From positions 248,001 through 312,000 of the forward strand of contig JAJUFC010000001.1 in NCBI GenBank assembly GCA_029263855.1: DNA of 64,000 nt. Direction: 5' to 3'. The DNA comes from Candidatus Thermochlorobacteriaceae bacterium. Its GTDB lineage: Bacteria > Bacteroidota > Chlorobiia > Chlorobiales > Thermochlorobacteraceae. Shown piece after piece: positions 51,677 to 60,733 of the stretch. The first letter of the stretch is position 1. Every line of letters starts with the position of its first letter. The notes beneath the pieces were generated by a model. That model had not been told where the DNA came from, made no database searches, and saw only the letters and a program-made list of their open reading frames with translations. The position numbers and the translations under genes are program-made.

Positions 51677-54391
51677 TTAGTTTCCAAGAAGAATCTGATA
51701 ACGCATTGAGGCGATAATGTCAGTTGAACTTGGCACTCTCACTCCGTTCACTTCTTTTTCTCCAACGATGAAGAAGTTGAGGTCGGCGGTTAGATTTTGC
51801 GTTGGCGTAATGTCGTAAATCGCGCTAATGCCCACGAGCGTTCGGCTGAAATCGCCGAAGGTAAGCGAGGTGCGGAGCGTTGGACGAAGCGTATTGTTCA
51901 AAAAGCCGTAGCCAATGCCCGCATCGAGCGAGTTGAAGGTTTGCGCGACTAAGGATTCGCGGCGCGTAACCTTTCCAAGTGCTTGGTTTGTATCGAGGCG
52001 AACACCGACGACAAATTCGCTCTGTTGATTCGAGAGTCCGCCGTTAATGCGAAGCGAGTTGGCAAAGGTGAGCGTGCCGTTGAGCGAAATCGTGCGGCTT
52101 GAAAACTGTTGCGACGTAACCGAAAGCAAATCAGAGGGTGAAACATAAACGTTGCCTAACAAAACCGCATTATTGCGGGTCGTGTCGAAGGTCGTATTGA
52201 GAATGCCCAAATCGCGATTTTCACCCCGATTGGAGAAGACTGTGCTAAATCCAAGTTGAAGCGTTTTTGAGTTTTTGAGATTAAATGTTTGCTGCACGTC
52301 AAAGTTGAAAGTGTTGGTCACGTTATCGATTTGCGCACCGAGAGCACTGCGATTGCCTACCAAAGTAGGTATGGTTTCGGAAAGTTTGATAGAATCGCGA
52401 TAAGAGGCAGGAATGTTATTGACGTTGCTTTGACGGCGATATTCTAACCGAATGGAAGGGAGATTAATACCAGGAAAAATTGATGCGCCAAGCGAGAGCA
52501 AGTTGCGCGTGGTCGTTCCATCGATCGTTTGCCCCAATTGCGTTTCAATGTCGCGTTGCTGATTAAGGTTATCGCTCAAACTCTCAAACGCAAAGGAGAG
52601 AAGCAGGCGACTTTCGAGAAGACGCAGGCGGTCGTTAATCCGAATGCCCGCGATGTCGGGTTGGTAAAACGCCAAGCCAAGCGAGCGGAAGTTCGCGCCT
52701 TGACGCACATACTCGACCTTGAAGAAGTTGCCCCACGAGCCGAAGTTGTTATTCAGCGTCGTTCCCGAGCGCCAAGCGGTCGCGCTACCAAGTGGCGTGG
52801 GAAAGGCAAGGTTTGGATTGACGGTAATCAAACTTCGAAGCCTATCGTAACCGCCGGGAAAGCGTTCCAAATCATTGACGAAATTGACGCTGTCTTGACC
52901 TTTTTTGCCCAAGAGTTGCGCGACCTGTCCCGCGCTCAACGAGCCGCCCGTAATGTCGGCGTTGTATGCGCCGACGGCAAGGTCGCCATACAGTTCAAAC
53001 ACGTTTGGAAGAGGCGCGATTTTGACGCTGCCGCCAAAGCCGACGCTTTCTTCGGGACGCACGCCCCGCGCATCAATGCGATTCTCGGCGACTTGATCTT
53101 TAACTTTCAGGTATTGCAGTTCTAGGCGAAAGACCTTGCTGAAAAAGCCCCCGACGGCGGTGAAATAACTGCGTCGGAACGCGCCTGGCGACAAGAGTTG
53201 CTTGTAGGTTTTCGTATTCGCTGTTGAATCAACTAAAATGAAACCCTCGAGTTCGGCTTGGACGATGGAATCGGGCTGATTGGAGGAAATGACGCGCGTT
53301 GTGCCGAATTGGGTTTCAATTTCGCGAGCGGCGTCGCCTTGTGTCGTCGCAAAGCGCAGACCAGCAAACATGCCGCTCAGTTCGTAACCGCGCACGCGCA
53401 CGCCGTTTGAAAGGTAAAAGTTGTAGTCAGGAAAAACATCGCCAACTTTCACATCAAAGTAATCGGTATTGACTTTGAAGAGGAATCGATTTGCGGGCTG
53501 ACGAAGTTTATCTTCTTCATTGGTTACGTAAATGTTCGTTCCAACACGAAGCCAATCGTTATAGACCATTTCCGCATTGATATTTCCCCGTGCATAAAAA
53601 ATGCTCGTATCGCCGACATTTTCTTGGCGCATTTCCACCCAACTCTGTGTGTTGTAGGTTATTTGTGCTTCGCGTTTGGCTTCATCGAGCGTTTTTTTCG
53701 GAGCGGCACTTACTCTAAAAAACGTGCTGGTTCTGCCAAGTTCAACCCCGCGCGCGTCGCGAGCGATAAACTCGGCGCGAAGCGGACCTGGCTTCGGCGG
53801 CTCATCAGGAATGTAGGTTACAAGGTTCTCGCTGAAAATCGCTTTCTTCGTAACATCTTTTCCGTCGACAAACAACTGCGAGCGTTCTTTGCTGATTTTG
53901 TCGCTTAGCGTGTAGTATGAAAATGAAATGACCACATCTTCGGGGCGCAAGGCTTCTTGTTTCGACGGCGAAATCACCACCAGATTCGGGTCTTCGGGAA
54001 GTGGACGGACGGTGATGTTAGCAGGTGTCTGAATTGGCGTTAAAAATGGAAAGGTGATTTGCGTGTTGTCGCGCAAGACAGCAACGACATAAAAATCAAT
54101 CGAGGGCGCAATGACATAATTGGCGGGAATCGTGCCAACGAAATCGTTGCCTTGCGGCTGTGTTTCAATAAATCGATACTCGGAAATGCCAAAATTTCTG
54201 TAGCGAATGACCGCGCGGTCAATCTGTACGCCCATTTCCGAAGAAACACGAATTTCTAATGGCTTGCCTTCAATGGCATCGCCAAAAGTAACTCGTAGTT
54301 GCCTATCGGCAGTGGCTTGTGCCGAAGCCGAAATTGAAGAGAAAAGCAAAAGGAAAAGAAGTCCGATTGCAAGTTTGAAACGTGGTGTCAT
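51677..54391 (-). CDS. Large secreted outer-membrane protein of unknown family
   Basis: 904 aa with a signal peptide (cleavage near SASAQ). The first 270 residues look like soluble beta domains, Ig-like in pattern (LRVTFGDAIEGKPLEIRV..., DVVISFSYYTL, DGKDVTKKAIFSENLVTYIPDEPP). The remaining 600 or so are alternating strands typical of an outer-membrane barrel, with aromatic girdle residues, ending MRYQILLGN rather than in an aromatic. I cannot assign a function; surface organisation or transport are possible. It lies 59 nt after a TPR gene on the same strand and upstream of clpB. Confidence 0.8.
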   Translation of the reverse strand: MTPRFKLAIGLLFLLLFSSISASAQATADRQLRVTFGDAIEGKPLEIRVSSEMGVQIDRAVIRYRNFGISEYRFIETQPQGNDFVGTIPANYVIAPSIDFYVVAVLRDNTQITFPFLTPIQTPANITVRPLPEDPNLVVISPSKQEALRPEDVVISFSYYTLSDKISKERSQLFVDGKDVTKKAIFSENLVTYIPDEPPKPGPLRAEFIARDARGVELGRTSTFFRVSAAPKKTLDEAKREAQITYNTQSWVEMRQENVGDTSIFYARGNINAEMVYNDWLRVGTNIYVTNEEDKLRQPANRFLFKVNTDYFDVKVGDVFPDYNFYLSNGVRVRGYELSGMFAGLRFATTQGDAAREIETQFGTTRVISSNQPDSIVQAELEGFILVDSTANTKTYKQLLSPGAFRRSYFTAVGGFFSKVFRLELQYLKVKDQVAENRIDARGVRPEESVGFGGSVKIAPLPNVFELYGDLAVGAYNADITGGSLSAGQVAQLLGKKGQDSVNFVNDLERFPGGYDRLRSLITVNPNLAFPTPLGSATAWRSGTTLNNNFGSWGNFFKVEYVRQGANFRSLGLAFYQPDIAGIRINDRLRLLESRLLLSFAFESLSDNLNQQRDIETQLGQTIDGTTTRNLLSLGASIFPGINLPSIRLEYRRQSNVNNIPASYRDSIKLSETIPTLVGNRSALGAQIDNVTNTFNFDVQQTFNLKNSKTLQLGFSTVFSNRGENRDLGILNTTFDTTRNNAVLLGNVYVSPSDLLSVTSQQFSSRTISLNGTLTFANSLRINGGLSNQQSEFVVGVRLDTNQALGKVTRRESLVAQTFNSLDAGIGYGFLNNTLRPTLRTSLTFGDFSRTLVGISAIYDITPTQNLTADLNFFIVGEKEVNGVRVPSSTDIIASMRYQILLGN

Positions 54392-54450
54392 AGAGAATCT
54401 CCGAATACAGTTGACGAAGTAGTTTTTTTTGAGTTGTTTTAATGTTTGAT

Positions 54451-54816
54451 TCAGTCATCGTCATCGCCGCCCGTGAGCATAAATAAGGCTTCACGAAGTT
54501 CTTTATTGGCATGTGCTTCGCCGCGCTTCGCCGTCAAAGAAATACCATCTTGATAAACCTTCTTAGCATCTGCCGCTCTGCCGAGTGTTTCATAGAGTTT
54601 TCCCAAGTGATAATAAGTTGCGGTGTAGTCAGGCGCGTGCGTCAAGAGATATTCAAATTCCCTAACAGCATCATCAAGGCGATTGAGTTTGATGCAATCA
54701 AGCGCAAGCGCGTAACGAGAAAAGGAATCATTAGGGTCTTTCTCTAAGAAACTTTTCAGAAGCGACATGCGACGCTCTTCTGGTGAAATGTTCATGGCTT
54801 GAAATTCAAAGACCAT
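54451..54816 (-). CDS. Small TPR protein
   Basis: 121 aa: about two and a half tetratricopeptide repeats (SFSRYALALDCIKLNRLDDAVREFEYLLTHAPDY; TYYHLGKLYETLGRAADAKKVYQDGI) and an acidic tail (GGDDDD). It has no signal peptide, so it is probably a cytoplasmic protein-binding adaptor. Either the ATG at 54816, directly abutting the HIT stop, or the one at 54795 could be the start. It is in the run HIT-TPR-outer-membrane protein. Confidence 0.85.
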   Translation of the reverse strand: MVFEFQAMNISPEERRMSLLKSFLEKDPNDSFSRYALALDCIKLNRLDDAVREFEYLLTHAPDYTATYYHLGKLYETLGRAADAKKVYQDGISLTAKRGEAHANKELREALFMLTGGDDDD

Positions 54817-55185
54817 CTATGTTGTTGGAAACGGAGGCCAACCCATCGGCTTGCCGCCAATCAAATGTGCATGAATATGAAAAACGGTCTGTCCGCCGTC
54901 TCGCTTGCAATTAAGGTTAATACGATAACCCGAATCGGCAATGCCAAGCATGCGCGCAATATCTTTGGCGGCGATAATAAGTTTGCCAACAAGAAGCGCA
55001 TCATCGCTGGTTAAATCGTCGAGCGTTTCGATGTGTCGCTTAGGTATGATGAGGATATGAACCGGCGCGACGGGCGCAATGTCATGAAATGCAAAAATTT
55101 GCTCGTCGCTGTAAACTTTTTTTGACGGAATTTTTTCCGACGCGATTTTACAAAAAATGCAATTCTCGTTGTATAAATCCGTCAT
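54817..55185 (-). CDS. HIT family protein (HINT-like)
   Basis: About 122 aa from the ATG at 55185 (MTDLYNENCIFCKIASEKIPS); the open frame extends upstream without family-like residues. The N-terminal CIFCKI and C-terminal triad HIHAHLIGGKPMGWPP are typical of HINT (protein kinase C inhibitor-like) nucleoside phosphoramidases. It hydrolyses AMP conjugates in the cytoplasm. It is distinct from the Ap4A-type HIT protein at 32621-33121. Confidence 0.93.
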   Translation of the reverse strand: MTDLYNENCIFCKIASEKIPSKKVYSDEQIFAFHDIAPVAPVHILIIPKRHIETLDDLTSDDALLVGKLIIAAKDIARMLGIADSGYRINLNCKRDGGQTVFHIHAHLIGGKPMGWPPFPTT

Positions 55186-55328
55186 TGCAAGTAAGTTGAA
55201 GTTAATACAATACTTTGGAATGTAAGAAACATCGTGCAGAAGATAATGCAAAGTTTGCTTGCAAAGAAAACGAATGAAGTGTTTGGCGAAGGGATTTAGA
55301 AAACGTAAATTCGCAGTTGCTCTACAAA

Positions 55329-55364
55329 AGCATCAGGGAAAGCATCAAGGAAAGCATCAAGGAA
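55329..55364. repeat. Three 12-bp direct repeats before tRNA-Val
   Basis: AGCATCA(G/A)GGAA three times in a row, ending 3 bp before the mature tRNA 5' end. The last two copies are identical. Possibly part of the tRNA leader or a slippage product. Confidence 0.85.
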
Positions 55365-55367
55365 AAA

Positions 55368-55441
55368 GGGCTTTTAGCTCAGTTGGTTAGAGCGACTGGT
55401 TTACACCCAGTAGGTCGGGGGTTCGACTCCCTCAGAGCCCA
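55368..55441 (+). tRNA. tRNA-Val (anticodon TAC)
   Basis: A 74-nt cloverleaf: acceptor GGGCTTT with AGAGCCC, D arm with AGCTCAGTTGGTTAGAGC, anticodon stem CTGG/CCAG around loop TTTACAC (anticodon TAC, reading GUA and probably other GUN codons), and T arm with loop TTCGACT. The discriminator is A at 55441 and CCA is not encoded. Confidence 0.95.
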
Positions 55442-55454
55442 CAAATTTCACAGC

Positions 55455-55489
55455 AAAAGGCGCACTGTGTTGCGCCTTTTGTTGTTTTG
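55455..55489. terminator. Terminator after tRNA-Val, shared with the convergent delta-60 gene
   Basis: Perfect 10-bp stem AAAAGGCGCA/TGCGCCTTTT with a 6-nt loop, then GTTGTTTT on the + strand. It lies 13 nt after the tRNA and 27 nt beyond the stop of the minus-strand delta-60 protein, so it can act in both directions. Confidence 0.85.
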
Positions 55490-55515
55490 ACGAACTGCAT
55501 GTTGAGAAACCGCCT

Positions 55516-58500
55516 TCACTTCACAAGAAGCATTTTCTTCGTGGCGACGAACCGCCCCGTCTGAATCCGATAGAAATAAACGCCGCTCGACAAATTGAGC
55601 GCGGAAGCGTTGAGCGCGACGGCGCGAAATCCCGCGTCTTCTCGCGCATTGACGAGCGTCGCCACTTTTCTGCCCAACACGTCAAACAATTCAAGACGAA
55701 CATCGCTTGCGACGGGCAGTTCGTAAGGAATAATCGTCGTCGGGTTAAATGGATTTGGATAATTCTGCCTCAGCGCAAAAACGACGGGCTTCGTCGGCGA
55801 ATCGCGCATCGACAGTTGAGTGGTGGAATCTTGCGCGCCCGCAAAATCGCTAAAACTCGTCAAGCCGCTAACGGTGATGAAAGGCGCGTTGTATGTTACG
55901 GTCGCGTTGATGGGCGGCAGGCTTACGTCTTGCCATTGGCTTGATGAATCGTTGCGCTTCAAGATGCGAATCAAGTTGAAGTTGCGAATGCCCGAAACGC
56001 CGCTGAAATCAAGCGTGAGGTTGTAGGTCAAGCCTGTTGCGGTCGAAGTAATCGTCCAGAATCGGTCTCGCAAAAGTTGATTGACCCCTGATGGCAACGC
56101 GCCGACGATGTTAGGATTGATTCCGACGCTTGCCGTAATCGCGCCGCCCGTTCCCGCATTGCCCGTGATGTTCACCGTCGCGCCCGAACCGCCCAAGACG
56201 ATTTGTCCCGTTTGTCCCGCTGAAACGCTTGACCCGAACCGAACCGAGTTGAAAATGCGAGCGACCCAAAAATCCTCCGCGCCGTTAGAGTTCATTACCG
56301 TACCAACGAGGAGCGGGCGTCCGTCGGGTTGCGTCGCAAAACCAGATGCGCCAGATGTTACGCCGCTTGGCAAGTTGTATCCTGCCACGCCATCGCCCGC
56401 GAATGTAGAATCAATCGCGTTGTTTGCGACGCTCATTCCATTCTCGCGGACGCGGAAGAGGATGACGCCCGTAGATGCGCGATGCGCCACTATAATCTTG
56501 CCGTCGCCTTCAACGAAAATAGCGGCGTTTTTTCCGACGCTAAACGCTGTGAGCGAGTTCAGCTCGGAAGAAGCGATGCGCGCCACGCCTTTTCGGAAAA
56601 AAGTCGAGTCGGCGTTCATTCCAAAGGTCGTATCCAAGTCGCCGTTCGCGAGGAAGCGCGCGACAAACGCGGCACGGGGATTGGACTGCGACAGCAATCC
56701 GCCCACAAGGCACTTGCCATCGCTTTGAATGGCTACGCAAGTGGGATTTGCGTTTAAGTTTGAGATGGTCGCAATGCCGTCGCCGCTGAACGACGTGTCC
56801 AACGCGCCATTAGCGTTGAAGCGCGCAAGCATAATTCGCGAGTTAGATTCGTCAATCCTGTCATAGCCGAAAGCGAGGATTTTGCCGCCGCTCAAAATGA
56901 GCGCGTCGCAAAAGGTGGAACTTGTTCCAAAGGCGACGGTGGCGGCGCCGTTAGAGCCAAACGTGTTGTCGCTAGAGCCATTGGGGTTGAGCATCACAAG
57001 CTTGGCGGCGTTGTTGTAAGAACCGGTCAACAAGATTTTTCCGTTGCTCAACGAATTGATGTTCGCGACGTTGCTTACGCTTATATATCCCACGCCCGAT
57101 GAACCAAACGAACTGTCGAGAACGCCTGTCGTTCTGATGCGATACAGTTGAGAAGAAGCGCGGATGACAAGAACTTTGCCATCAGTCTGAACGGCTATCC
57201 CCGTCAAAATGCCTGCGCCTGATGTAATGGGAGTTACGGCTCTGCCCGCGTTTCCAAAGTTGGCGGATAGCGTGCCGTCGGCGTTGAGCGACGCGACGGC
57301 AATGTCGTTGCCATCGCCGCCGTAACCCGCAACGACAATTTTGCCGTCAGGCGCGATTGTTGCCACGTTGGCGAAGTCTTGGGATATAGGGTTGGAATTG
57401 TTGAAGACGCGAATGCCCGTGCCGTTGAACGAGTTGTCAAAACTGCCATTCGCGTTCAAGCGAGCCGCCAAAAACGATCTGCCTTGAAAATTTCCGACGA
57501 CAATTAGCTTGCCATCGGGTTGGCGCGCGAGCGAAAGAGGTCTGTTGCTCGTAGCCCATGTGTTCTCGATTCGAACTGAACCTGATGCGTTGAAGGAACT
57601 GTCGAGCCGACCTAAACTATCGACGCGAATGACCGTGTGGGCGTATCCGCCCTGAAAATTTTCAAATCCTCCAAGATAAAATTTCCCTTGACCTGCGCTC
57701 GCCATTGATGACGGCAACACCCAGCGATTGGACAGTGCTGGAAAAACTCCCAACGCACCGCCGTTTCCGAAGGTTGCGTCCAAAACCCCGTTTGCCGCGA
57801 CGCGAACCAAGCCAAGTCGGTTGAAGAGAAGCGAGTCGGCGACATTTGAAAGAATGAGAATTTTCCCATCGGGCAAAGCCTCGATGTCTACCGCAGATTC
57901 CGAGCTTGAAAACGTGTTGCCTTGAATCGTGCTCGTCCGAAGATTGAACTCCGCCAAACCACTGCCGTTGAAGGCGTTATCGAGCGCGCCCGTCGAAAGA
58001 AAACGAGCCACCGTGATGTTTTGATGTTGCGAGGTTGCCGATACGACGACCCCTTTCGTACCCCCCACGACGATTTTGCCATCGGCTTGAACGGAGACCG
58101 AAAGCGCTTTGGATGGCGTCGTGGGCACAAAAGACATGGGAGGGGAGATAACGCCAGCATAACGAAAGAAAGCCTGAATGCCCGTTCCGTTGAATGTGTT
58201 GTCGAGCGTTCCATTCGCGTTCAGACGCATCAAAATTTGGTCGTCTTGAATGCTCTGCGTGTTTGGCGGCGTGAAAGATGAGAGGCGCGCGAAACCAACA
58301 ATCAAGATTTTATCGTCGCCAAGAACGGCGACATCCGTAGCCTCAGCTTCGGAGCCGAAACCGACGGGGGCGGACGGCACGTAGGAGAATACGCCATCGC
58401 CGCCGCCAAAAGCAGAATCAATGAGTCCGCTCGAAGTAAAGCGATAGGCGACCAAATTGGAGCTCGTTCCCTTGCCTACGGCGATGATTTTGCCGTCGGA

Positions 58501-58833
58501 TTGAAGCGCAAGTTTTTTGAGTTCGTAAAAAGACGGAACGACCGTCGACCCATTGCTTCCAAACGAAAGGTCTGTGCTTCCGTTGGCGTTCAGGCGCATT
58601 AAAATCGCATATGCGCCATTGTTTGTTATGCCGCCGACTAAAATTTTGCCGTCGGGCTGAACGAGCGTCGCCGTTCCTACATCGGATTGATATACTGGCG
58701 AGAAGTCAATCGTTGTCGTGCCTGTTCCCGCGAAGGTGTTATCGAGCGTTCCGGGCGTTTGCGCTTGGGCTTTGTTCAAGAGCGCGAGGCAAACGATCAT
58801 CAGCAGAGCGAAGCGAATCATTTGAAATGCCAT
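55516..58833 (-). CDS. Secreted delta-60 repeat protein with T9SS sorting domain
   Basis: 1105 aa with a signal peptide (ALLMIVCLALLNKAQAQ). Through residue 850 or so it is a chain of delta-60-type repeats: QPDGKILVGG..., ...LMRLNANGSTDLSFGSNG, ...RFTSSGLIDSAFGGG, about 12 or more, probably forming a beta-propeller. The segment VRFGSSVSAGQTGQIVLGGSGATVNIT onward is an unknown beta domain, and the C-terminus is the type A sorting domain (ALRQNYPNPFNPTTIIPYE...GVYFYRIQTGRFVATKKMLLVK). It is thus exported by the type IX system and likely displayed on the surface. Function is unknown. It follows the TPR-LuxR gene by 80 nt. Confidence 0.92.
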   Translation of the reverse strand: MAFQMIRFALLMIVCLALLNKAQAQTPGTLDNTFAGTGTTTIDFSPVYQSDVGTATLVQPDGKILVGGITNNGAYAILMRLNANGSTDLSFGSNGSTVVPSFYELKKLALQSDGKIIAVGKGTSSNLVAYRFTSSGLIDSAFGGGDGVFSYVPSAPVGFGSEAEATDVAVLGDDKILIVGFARLSSFTPPNTQSIQDDQILMRLNANGTLDNTFNGTGIQAFFRYAGVISPPMSFVPTTPSKALSVSVQADGKIVVGGTKGVVVSATSQHQNITVARFLSTGALDNAFNGSGLAEFNLRTSTIQGNTFSSSESAVDIEALPDGKILILSNVADSLLFNRLGLVRVAANGVLDATFGNGGALGVFPALSNRWVLPSSMASAGQGKFYLGGFENFQGGYAHTVIRVDSLGRLDSSFNASGSVRIENTWATSNRPLSLARQPDGKLIVVGNFQGRSFLAARLNANGSFDNSFNGTGIRVFNNSNPISQDFANVATIAPDGKIVVAGYGGDGNDIAVASLNADGTLSANFGNAGRAVTPITSGAGILTGIAVQTDGKVLVIRASSQLYRIRTTGVLDSSFGSSGVGYISVSNVANINSLSNGKILLTGSYNNAAKLVMLNPNGSSDNTFGSNGAATVAFGTSSTFCDALILSGGKILAFGYDRIDESNSRIMLARFNANGALDTSFSGDGIATISNLNANPTCVAIQSDGKCLVGGLLSQSNPRAAFVARFLANGDLDTTFGMNADSTFFRKGVARIASSELNSLTAFSVGKNAAIFVEGDGKIIVAHRASTGVILFRVRENGMSVANNAIDSTFAGDGVAGYNLPSGVTSGASGFATQPDGRPLLVGTVMNSNGAEDFWVARIFNSVRFGSSVSAGQTGQIVLGGSGATVNITGNAGTGGAITASVGINPNIVGALPSGVNQLLRDRFWTITSTATGLTYNLTLDFSGVSGIRNFNLIRILKRNDSSSQWQDVSLPPINATVTYNAPFITVSGLTSFSDFAGAQDSTTQLSMRDSPTKPVVFALRQNYPNPFNPTTIIPYELPVASDVRLELFDVLGRKVATLVNAREDAGFRAVALNASALNLSSGVYFYRIQTGRFVATKKMLLVK

Positions 58834-58880
58834 TGTTCCGAGCGGTTTTGAGTTAGATTAAAATTCAAAACTTTGACGCT

Positions 58881-58911
58881 CAAATTTACTCTGCCAAGCA
58901 AGCGCGCGCAA
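58881..58911 (-). promoter_or_regulatory. Candidate promoter of the delta-60 gene
   Basis: On the minus strand TTG (58909-58911) and TAAATTTG (58881-58888) are 20 nt apart, matching the Bacteroidota-type TTG-N17-23-TAnnTTTG layout. The site is 48 nt before the start of the delta-60 gene and right after the TPR-LuxR stop. Confidence 0.4.
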
Positions 58912-58913
58912 CG

Positions 58914-60521
58914 CTACTTTAATGCGCCTATTTCCCGCAAGTTATTATTTGTAAATAAATTAGACTGAAAGAGAAACGAGCATAAAAACGAGAAAAGTTG
59001 GGAGTTTTTCGTTAGCCCAAGCTTCCTTCGAATGTGCAGACGATATTTTTCGATGTTTCGATAGCGATTGCCCGCGACATCGGAAGCATAAAAAATCTTT
59101 GAAATTTCTTTGGACGAGAAGCCCAAGCGAATAAGCGAGCAAATGATGAGTTCCGCCGGCGTGAGCGACGGATAGCGTTCAGACAATCGGCGAATGAAAT
59201 TCGGGTAAAGTTGGTCGTAAAGCGATTGAAACAACGCGAAGTCGCTCTCCGACGATTTCATTGATTCAATTTCCGAGACGATTTTCAGCAAGCGTTTGTC
59301 TTTGGTCTTTTTTCCCGAAATGCGCGAGACGACCTGCCTGAGTTCCATCGCGAGATATTCCAACGCATAGGTTTGCTTCAAGAGGTATGTCGCCGAGCGC
59401 GCGATTTCAGAAGATTTTTGCGCCACTTCGGTTTCGAGAGCCTGTTTTTCTTGGAGCGCTCTTTCGACTTCGCGTTGCGCTTCGGCAAGTTGGTTTAAGA
59501 CTTGCAAGTTCTTCAAACGTTTGTCGGATTCTTCGTTGAAGATTTCTTCTTTCAAGCGGTGATAGGTTTCATAGTGGCGAAGCGCGTCGGCGTATTTCTT
59601 TTGGGCTTTGAACAACGACGAGAGCGAGAAAAAGACTTCGCACTGACGCGGCTTCAACCCCAACGCTTCGGCAAGGCGGAGCGACTCGCAAAGATGCGCT
59701 TTGGCTTTGTCGTAGCGACGTCGCGCCGCGAAAAAATCGCCCAAATCGTGATGAACGACGGCTTGCATTCGTCGGTCATCGAGCGCTTCGGCGAGTTTGA
59801 GGCTTTGAAGAAGGCAGCGCTTCGCGTTCTGAAAATCGTTCAATCGCATCGCGCTGGAGCCGAGATTGCGAAGCACGATGCACTCGCCTTGTCGGTCGCC
59901 GAGTTCGCGCCGTATCTCCAAGACTTTTTTCCTCAACGCCAACGCTTCCTCGTGCTTGCCTTGACTGGAATAGACCGACGACAAATTGCTCATCGTTACC
60001 GCCAAACTTTTCTTGTCGGGCAGGGTTTCTTTCAGTGATAGGCTTTTCTGATAGAACTGTCGCGCCTCGTCGTATTGACGCAGGCCATAATAGACCGCGC
60101 CGATGTTGTTGAGGGCTTTGGCTTCCGACTCCGCGCTGTTGATGCGTTGAGCGATGTCGAGGCTTTTGAGATGATAATCGAGCGCTTTGTCAAAATCGCC
60201 CAAGCGTTCATAGAGAACGCCCAAATCGCAGAGCGTGTCGAACTCTCCCGACGAATTTTTCTGCTGGCGATAAAGGCGCAAACATTCGTTGAGAAACGTC
60301 AATGATTCGCGATGGTTGTAGAGGGCTAAATGCGAACTGCCCAAATAATGAAGCGCGGCGGCGTAGTCGGCGCGATGTTTTTTTTGTTCTGACTCCGCGC
60401 CCAAAGCCGACAACCCTTCCTCCAAAGCGGCGATGGCTTCATTGAATTCGCCATTCTCAAAGCGCTGTTTTCCCGTTTCAAGCGAGGCGAGGAATTGGTG
60501 GTTTGAGCGTGAATGCTTCAT
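58914..60521 (-). CDS. TPR-LuxR-type transcriptional regulator
   Basis: 535 aa without a signal peptide. Residues about 10-330 are tetratricopeptide repeats (FDKALDYHLKSLDIAQR, LAVTMSNLSSVYSSQGKHEEALALRKKVLE). A coiled coil (EIFNEESDKRLKNLQVLNQLAEAQREVERAL) follows, and a LuxR/GerE-like helix-turn-helix is at about 450-515 (LTPAELIICSLIRLGFSSKEISKIFYASDVAGNRYRNIEKYRLHIRRKLGL). Such proteins bind DNA and are common in Bacteroidota. The sensor resembles that of the hybrid at 13707-16652. It is upstream of the delta-60 gene on the same strand, a likely target. Confidence 0.9.
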   Translation of the reverse strand: MKHSRSNHQFLASLETGKQRFENGEFNEAIAALEEGLSALGAESEQKKHRADYAAALHYLGSSHLALYNHRESLTFLNECLRLYRQQKNSSGEFDTLCDLGVLYERLGDFDKALDYHLKSLDIAQRINSAESEAKALNNIGAVYYGLRQYDEARQFYQKSLSLKETLPDKKSLAVTMSNLSSVYSSQGKHEEALALRKKVLEIRRELGDRQGECIVLRNLGSSAMRLNDFQNAKRCLLQSLKLAEALDDRRMQAVVHHDLGDFFAARRRYDKAKAHLCESLRLAEALGLKPRQCEVFFSLSSLFKAQKKYADALRHYETYHRLKEEIFNEESDKRLKNLQVLNQLAEAQREVERALQEKQALETEVAQKSSEIARSATYLLKQTYALEYLAMELRQVVSRISGKKTKDKRLLKIVSEIESMKSSESDFALFQSLYDQLYPNFIRRLSERYPSLTPAELIICSLIRLGFSSKEISKIFYASDVAGNRYRNIEKYRLHIRRKLGLTKNSQLFSFLCSFLFQSNLFTNNNLREIGALK

Positions 60522-60592
60522 CGTTCATTGCGCCAGTTCAAGCGGCAAGTTTAGGCGTGGCGAGCGATTTTGCGAAAATTTTTTGTTGGTAA

Positions 60593-60620
60593 TTGGCAAT
60601 CATAAAAAAAATTTGATAAT
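60593..60620 (+). promoter_or_regulatory. Candidate gltB promoter (sigma-70-like)
   Basis: TTGGCA (60593-60598) and GATAAT (60615-60620) with 16 nt between, each one base from the -35 and -10 consensus. The leader before gltB would be about 107 nt. Confidence 0.45.
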
Positions 60621-60733
60621 TGCGACATACATTCCCCGACAAACATTTCCAATTGACTGCATCGCGCGCGATGAGAAGCCTCTTAACAACAAAGGCGTTT
60701 TAGTTCTCGAATTCTGTTTGGAGGAAATCAGCA

